DNA from: Beroe forskalii
Lineage: Eukaryota > Ctenophora > Nuda > Beroida > Beroidae
Assembly (NCBI GenBank): GCA_011033025.1
Contig: WFMF01000397.1
Span: 1 to 64,000 of the forward strand
DNA: 64,000 bases
Direction of reading: 5' to 3'
Shown: positions 59,248 through 64,000 of the stretch, piece after piece
How positions within the stretch are numbered: position 1 is the first letter of the stretch
Layout of the letters: the number at the start of each line of letters is the position of its first letter
Program-made: the position numbers and the translations under genes
Notes under the pieces: model-generated
The model's database searches: none
Told to the model about the DNA's origin: nothing
Seen by the model: only the letters and a program-made list of their open reading frames with translations

Positions 59248-59991
59248 CTAAAGTTTTTCATAACAATGTACATAATCACAAGATTTACATATTTTAGAAT
59301 ATTCATCAGCTTCAGGATCAAAAATTTCATCACCAAAGTCATGAACATGTGCTTGCTTGGGTTGCCTAGGTTTTGACCCTTTCCTCAAGTCAGCAAGCTT
59401 CTTATTCATTTTACTTTCCATAGCAATTTCTTTATTTTTGGCTCTTTTTGCCAGAGCATTGTCAATTCCTTCATCACCACCATGAACATCAAATGCTCTT
59501 TTATAAACTTGTCCCTGTAGATAGAGTTTCATGACACCTCCTTTCTTGCTGTGAGGGTTTGGTGCAGTTATGTACATTAAAGGGGGTTCACGAAAGTCAA
59601 GGTCACAATCCTTTAGTACAAATTCACTTTTGGCTTCAGTTTTAGTAATCAACTTGAATTGATCTTTGTCTTTTTCTTTACATTCATCACATACACATTC
59701 TTTGAACTTTTCATAGAGATAGCTAGCATTGCATTTTATGTTACATTCTCTACATCTCACATCAGTGAACAATTCATCCAACTGTCCAATTCTACTTCTT
59801 TTTCTTGGATGAAGTACATCATTTTCAGGCCTGTCTTTAGTGCCAAGAACTGAGGAACAATCAGAAACATTTCTGTCTTGAAGTCTACTTTCACGTAATA
59901 AAATTGCATTTTGTCTTTTTCTCTCTATTAGTGCTAAAGTGGTCTTAGATAAATTCGACCCCTGATCATCTTTACATGAAGTTTGAGCCAT
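59248..59991 (-). CDS. XPA: DNA damage recognition protein XPA
   Basis: A scaffold of nucleotide excision repair that binds damaged DNA, RPA and TFIIH. 247 residues from MAQTSCKDDQ, encoded in one exon. The N-terminal RPA32-binding helix is ALIERKRQNAILLRESRL (20-37). The zinc finger is Cys80, Cys83, Cys101 and Cys104 (CX2C-X17-CX2C, the spacing of human XPA). It is followed by KLITKTEAKSEFVLKDCDLD and REPPLMYITAPNPH. The C-terminus has the TFIIH-binding CKSCDYVHCYEKL, with the paired CXXC of the family. The start chosen is the second in-frame ATG. The first (60036) lies before a possible acceptor (CTTTGGAG) and does not match the family. Confidence 0.95.
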   Translation of the reverse strand: MAQTSCKDDQGSNLSKTTLALIERKRQNAILLRESRLQDRNVSDCSSVLGTKDRPENDVLHPRKRSRIGQLDELFTDVRCRECNIKCNASYLYEKFKECVCDECKEKDKDQFKLITKTEAKSEFVLKDCDLDFREPPLMYITAPNPHSKKGGVMKLYLQGQVYKRAFDVHGGDEGIDNALAKRAKNKEIAMESKMNKKLADLRKGSKPRQPKQAHVHDFGDEIFDPEADEYSKICKSCDYVHCYEKL

Positions 59992-60463
59992 TAGGACTCC
60001 AAAGGTATATGATAAGAAAATGCTATTAAAAGACATTAGTCATGAAAGAAGTTTATATTTGAGAAAAATAAATTTTAAACATTGATTACTTAATTGGCGC
60101 TATAATTAGGATGTGATAGTATGGATAATTTCCTGAAAATTTGGCAGTTCTATTTCCTTGGATAAGATGTATTAAATGAGATCAGAATAGAAGTTCTGCC
60201 CTGTAGCTGTCACAATAAAATTATGATACATAAACATTGGACAAAAACAACTTTGGCTGTTTTGCTTGCAATTTTGATCAATCACCAATATCATGGGTAA
60301 TTTTGAACAGTCAGTGTTTTGAGAATTTTGTGATTATTAAAATTCAAATATAATAGCTTGTACAGTTGCAAGTAAGATGCAAGAGTACCTAATGCATATG
60401 TGTACATATTGCTAAATTGACAGAGGCCTTGATAAAGATGTACACAAATTTCATATTCATGCA

Positions 60464-60660
60464 TCAACTTTCAATTCCCGCCCTGGCCAGGGCGGTAACC
60501 CCCCGCGGTAAAAAGAAAACTGGCCAGGGGTATAAGTTAGAGATTTGAGTGTCACAGGGTGATTCCCGCCCTGGCCAGGGCGGTAACCCCCCGCGGTAAT
60601 AAAAAAAGACTGGCCAGGGTTTCCGTCCTGGCAAGGACGGCAACCCCCTCACAGTAAGAA
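60464..60660 (+). repeat. CCCGCCCTGGCCAGGGCGG tandem repeat
   Basis: Three copies of a ~75-bp unit. Each has a CCCTGGCCAGGG hairpin (GCAAGGACGG in the last), CGGTAACCCCCCGCGGTAA and an A-rich tail with GACTGGCCAGGG. GTGTCACAGGGTGAT beside it recurs near 63.76 kb. Confidence 0.85.
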
Positions 60661-60880
60661 AAAAAAAACAAAAAAAAAAAACTTGCGTTTGAAAAGGGTG
60701 AAGGAAGCATCTGAGAGCTTTGAAACCTATCTTAAACGATTCCTCGTCAAATTTTACGTAGGAGTCGACCCCTCTCGAGTGAATGCGTATACCAAAATCT
60801 CGAGATATCCTCCCCTCGAACGTAACCTTGCCAGGACACTATACTTACAAGAAATAGTTGGGAATATTTATATACTTATC

Positions 60881-61062
60881 AGGGCGCTGGCAAGCGCCCG
60901 CAGCCACGGAAAAGTCCCTCCCTCCGAGGGCATCTGCCCGAAGGGCAGATGCCCTCGGCCCGAAGGGCCGAGGGCAGCCGATCAGGCAAGCAGTCCCGGC
61001 CCGAAGGGCCGGGACTGCTGGCCAGACACTCCAAACAAGCCGGTAGTACCGGCATGAAGTGC
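60881..61062. repeat. Cluster of GC-rich hairpins with CCCGAAGGG centres
   Basis: GAGGGCATCTGCCCGAAGGG continues into CAGATGCCCTC. GGCCCGAAGGGCC follows, then GCAGTCCCGGCCCGAAGGG into CCGGGACTGC. The flanks CAGGGCGCTGGC and CCAGCGCC are also inverse. Noncoding. Confidence 0.9.
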
Positions 61063-61439
61063 TAAAAGTGGTAGCGGAACCGTTTTTCAAGTATTGAAAA
61101 ATACGTTTGCCAGCGCCTATTATATAAAAATACAGTGAATTGCGAAAATCGCGATTTTCGAGTCGCGCTTTCAACCTGTTAATTTGATCTTTTTGTCACG
61201 AAAATTTGCACAGATATAGTCCTCGACACGAATAACAAACCCTGAAAATTTCATGAAAATCGAACCAGTCGTTTTCTCACAATAAATTATCAAAAAAAAG
61301 GCCATTTCGCCAAAAATTAGAACATGGACTACGACTCGATGATAAAAATTGTGTTTGAGTGTTCTCGAGAACTATAAAAGATAGAATTATAATCTCAACG
61401 GCATATGAAACTTCAGAATGATGTGCGTGCATTAGGCTA

Positions 61440-62005
61440 TTCGAAATTTTAAATGACAATTCCTTAATTGGTTAATTGGCCAATTAAAGTAATTATCGCG
61501 TATATCTCAAAAGTAAAATGATGATAACGTCTTAATTCCAACGGAATTATTAACTTACGTCGAAACTATGATTTATTCGTTTCATTTAAGTACCAGTTGC
61601 CAACCGCTTAATTAGTTAATTGGCCAATTAAAGCAATTATCTCGTATAACTCAAAAAGTAAAAATGATAGCGTCCTAATTCTAACGGCATTATTAACTTA
61701 CGTCGAAACTACAATTTATTTGTTTCATTTAAGTACCGGTTGCCAAATGCTTAATTAGTTAATTGGCCAATTAAAGTAATTATCGCTCATATCTCAAGAA
61801 GTAAAAATGATAGCGTCTCAATTCCAACGGCATCATTAATCTAAGCCGAAATTATGATTTATTCGATTCATATGAGTACCAGTTACTAACCGCTTGATTA
61901 GTTAATTGGCCAATTAAAGTAATTATCGCCTATAACTCAAAAAGTAAGAATGATAGCGGCTTAATTCCAGCGGCATCATTTACTTGAACTGATAGCGTAA
62001 GTTTT
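61440..62005 (+). repeat. 143-144 bp tandem repeat, four copies
   Basis: TTAGTTAATTGGCCAATTAA recurs with its GGCC at 61478, 61622, 61765 and 61908. Each copy continues through CTCAAAAAGTAAAAATGATA and TTCCAACGGCATTATTAACT. A DNA satellite fragment is likely. Confidence 0.9.
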
Positions 62006-62025
62006 ATGCCAAAAAAGAGTGATAT

Positions 62026-62714
62026 GGATAGCCAAAAACAATTGAAAATTGTTTGAGTTTCGCAGCCACTCCAGTACCAAAAATTATACGATTAAAAATG
62101 TTGATATGACTTTTAATCGCAGCCCGTCCGTGGCGGTGTGCTTTGAGGCTTTGGTTACTAAGAAATGAGCAGAACTTAACATTCAACATCGCACTGCCGT
62201 TTGAATCATACCTCTTTCAATTATCTAATGAAGCGTGAGTTAACGCGTAAAGCAAGTACCTATAATTTTTAGCATTCTATTAAGTCTGATTTCACGTGAA
62301 AGGGCTTGAGAGCATGCTAAAATTAATCGTAAGTTCATCCCTATTTGATGATTTAAATCGCCAATTTGCAGCGACTTTGAGGGTCATAAAAATTTAAAAC
62401 ATGAGTCCACTACTTTGATAATTTATGATTTTAAGCCGGTAGGAAACACGCCGTCCCACTTATTATGGTTGGCAGGTTGCAGTGACAGCATCACGATTGT
62501 AAAGATGTTCGACAAAAAAGAAGTGAAAAGTTTTCACGAGTGTACAATTCAATAAGTTCACATCATATGCGTGACCAAGATATTTTTTCGTTACCAAAGC
62601 ACGGCGCCACGGACGGGCTGCGATTAAAAGTCATATCAACATTTTTAATCGTATAATTTTTGGTACTGGAGTGGCTGCGAAACTCAAACAATTTTCAATT
62701 GTTTTTGGCTATCC
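62026..62714. mobile_element. Element with ~120-bp terminal inverted repeats
   Basis: The left arm (62026-62145) begins GGATAGCCAAAAACAATTGA and includes TTGATATGACTTTTAATCGC and AGCCCGTCCGTGGCG. The right arm (62595-62714) is its inverse with few changes. The ~450-bp interior has no coding capacity. No target duplication was identified with certainty. Confidence 0.88.
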
Positions 62715-64000
62715 TATACTTATATACTTATAGCTGATAATTTAGGACCAAATTTGAATCGCTGAGATATCGAGAACCACAAATGGTAGAGCCTTGATCG
62801 AGGGCGCGTTTTTTCGGCAAAGATGGGGAGAATGTAATAGGCTATGTAGGAAGTTTCGCGGATCGATTTTTTTGCTGTTATGACGTCATCAAAATCGATA
62901 AAATCACGATTTTTAGCGAAAACGTTATTTTGGACCACTTTGAAGCACTGTATCTGAAAAGTTTTCTACCGCGTCATGTTTTCCCGACTTATGTAGCATC
63001 TAGACCTCGAGATTTAGCCACAAAAGAAGTTTTATGGTGATTGGTGAAAAATGAGGTCGTGGGGGCCTCCAAAAATCGAGGATCTTTACTAGGCCAAAAA
63101 TATGGTGACTTTGAGCATCTATATCTCAGCTCACCAACATTGCTCCATCTTTTCCAGGCGTATCAATGTTCTTTCTCAGTCAAATATCAAGGGTAAAAAG
63201 TTTCAAGTCATCCCGATTTAAGGGAAAGGTGTGGTGGCCCCTCAAAAACGTAAATTTGAGCCGCGCGAAAAAGTCGAAAATTTGGCTAAGTCCAATTTCA
63301 GGCCGAATTCCAAAAGTGCAGGGCTGTTGTGCTATACGATAGTGACTGAATCAACATTTTGATCTACTTGGTACTTGAATATAACAAGAAATGGCCTATG
63401 GAAATGAAGTGCACGTGAGTTCACGTGGACGTTTTGTAGAAATTAGGCAAATTTGAAATTTGAGTCTTAAGACCGAATTTTCGACTTGATTTGATTGAAA
63501 CAAGTCACAATGCAATAGAGAAACATGATTCCGGGTCCATATAACAAATTTTGCACGTGAGTTCACGCGGACGTTTTGTAGAAATTAGGGAAATTACTAT
63601 TTCAACGATTTTAACGAATGATTTCTTTTCGAACGCCTAATAACGTATGTTTAGATCGTAATAACCTCAAACAATTAAAAAGCGGCGCCCCTGTGACTCT
63701 GTGAGGGGGTTGCTATGACGACCGCTTGCGGTTTTGTCTGAGGTATATATTAGACGAACGAGTGTCACAGGGTGATATAATATACATGATAATTGGGAGC
63801 AAATTTGGAAAGCCGAGATGTCAAGAACGGGAAATGGTAGAGCCATGATCGAGGTCAGGTTTTGTTGATCTAAGATGGGAAAATGTTATAGGCTATAAGA
63901 GAAGTTCTGGTGACGTCATTTTCACGTCACTATGACGTCATCAACTTAGTGAAATTCTATTGCTTTTTCAGCGAGAATAGGCCATCTTTATGCGCATTTT
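62715..64000. repeat. Diverged repeats to the window end
   Basis: TGGTAGAGCCTTGATCGAGG near 62786 and its relative TGGTAGAGCCATGATCGAGG near 63835 both precede TGACGTCATCAA-type sequence. GTGAGTTCACGTGGACGTTT (63416) recurs as GTGAGTTCACGCGGACGTTT (63557). No gene was recognised. Confidence 0.75.

Noticed and set aside
61440..62005. Regular repeats resembling a CRISPR array
   Set aside because: The 143-bp units are similar along their whole length with no unique spacers, and the genome is animal. This is a satellite.

Overview
The window is nuclear DNA from a multicellular animal. Coding sequence is split by GT-AG introns, and the genes are typically eukaryotic: ribosomal protein eS8, LSM2, XPA, PPP1R11, CNEP1R1, USP38, ECH1, NUDT21/CFIm25, TSPO, a C2H2 zinc-finger protein, and an SRCR/LDLa seven-helix receptor. 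The AT-rich background, abundant small inverted-repeat elements and divergent proteins suggest a marine invertebrate, possibly an early-branching animal (sponge or cnidarian grade). The phylum cannot be fixed from the sequence alone.

Layout. 0.2-5.5 kb: decayed PHD-finger/reverse-transcriptase retroelement on the minus strand, interrupted by a ~47-bp minisatellite. 2.9-4.0 and 6.6-8.6 kb: sequence swollen with homopolymer runs that looks like poor base calling. 9.2-11.9 kb: a frameshifted sulfotransferase, divergent from a frameshifted, 5'-incomplete NUDT21 homologue. 12.8-13.6 kb: a TA-flanked inverted-repeat element. 14.06-23.77 kb: a tandem duplication, each unit carrying eS8 and a three-exon TRIQK-like membrane protein gene. 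25.6-31.1 kb: a five-exon gene (minus) for a 1202-residue receptor with signal peptide, SRCR domain, LDLa modules and a 7TM domain. 33.1-34.2 kb: second copy of the 12.8-kb element, with a nested SINE-like insertion. 35.0-36.4 kb: zinc-finger gene. 36.9-42.4 kb: two tandem four-exon TSPO genes. 43.4-45.4 kb: inverted-repeat elements and three near-perfect palindromes. 46.5-54.2 kb: ECH1 and USP38 (minus), the latter with two copies of a novel-looking inverted-repeat element in an intron. 55.3-60.0 kb: LSM2, PPP1R11, CNEP1R1 and XPA, all minus. 60.5-64 kb: GC-rich hairpins, a 143-bp tandem repeat and a long-TIR element.

Most of the genes are unrelated housekeeping functions (translation, mRNA decay and splicing, 3'-end processing, nucleotide excision repair, PP1 control, lipin-phosphatase control, deubiquitination, fatty-acid oxidation), so no single pathway unites the window. 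Three things stand out: the SRCR-LDLa-7TM receptor, two independent tandem gene duplications with both copies intact, and a likely 3' splice site just upstream of the start codon in most genes, which suggests 5'-leader introns or spliced-leader trans-splicing.
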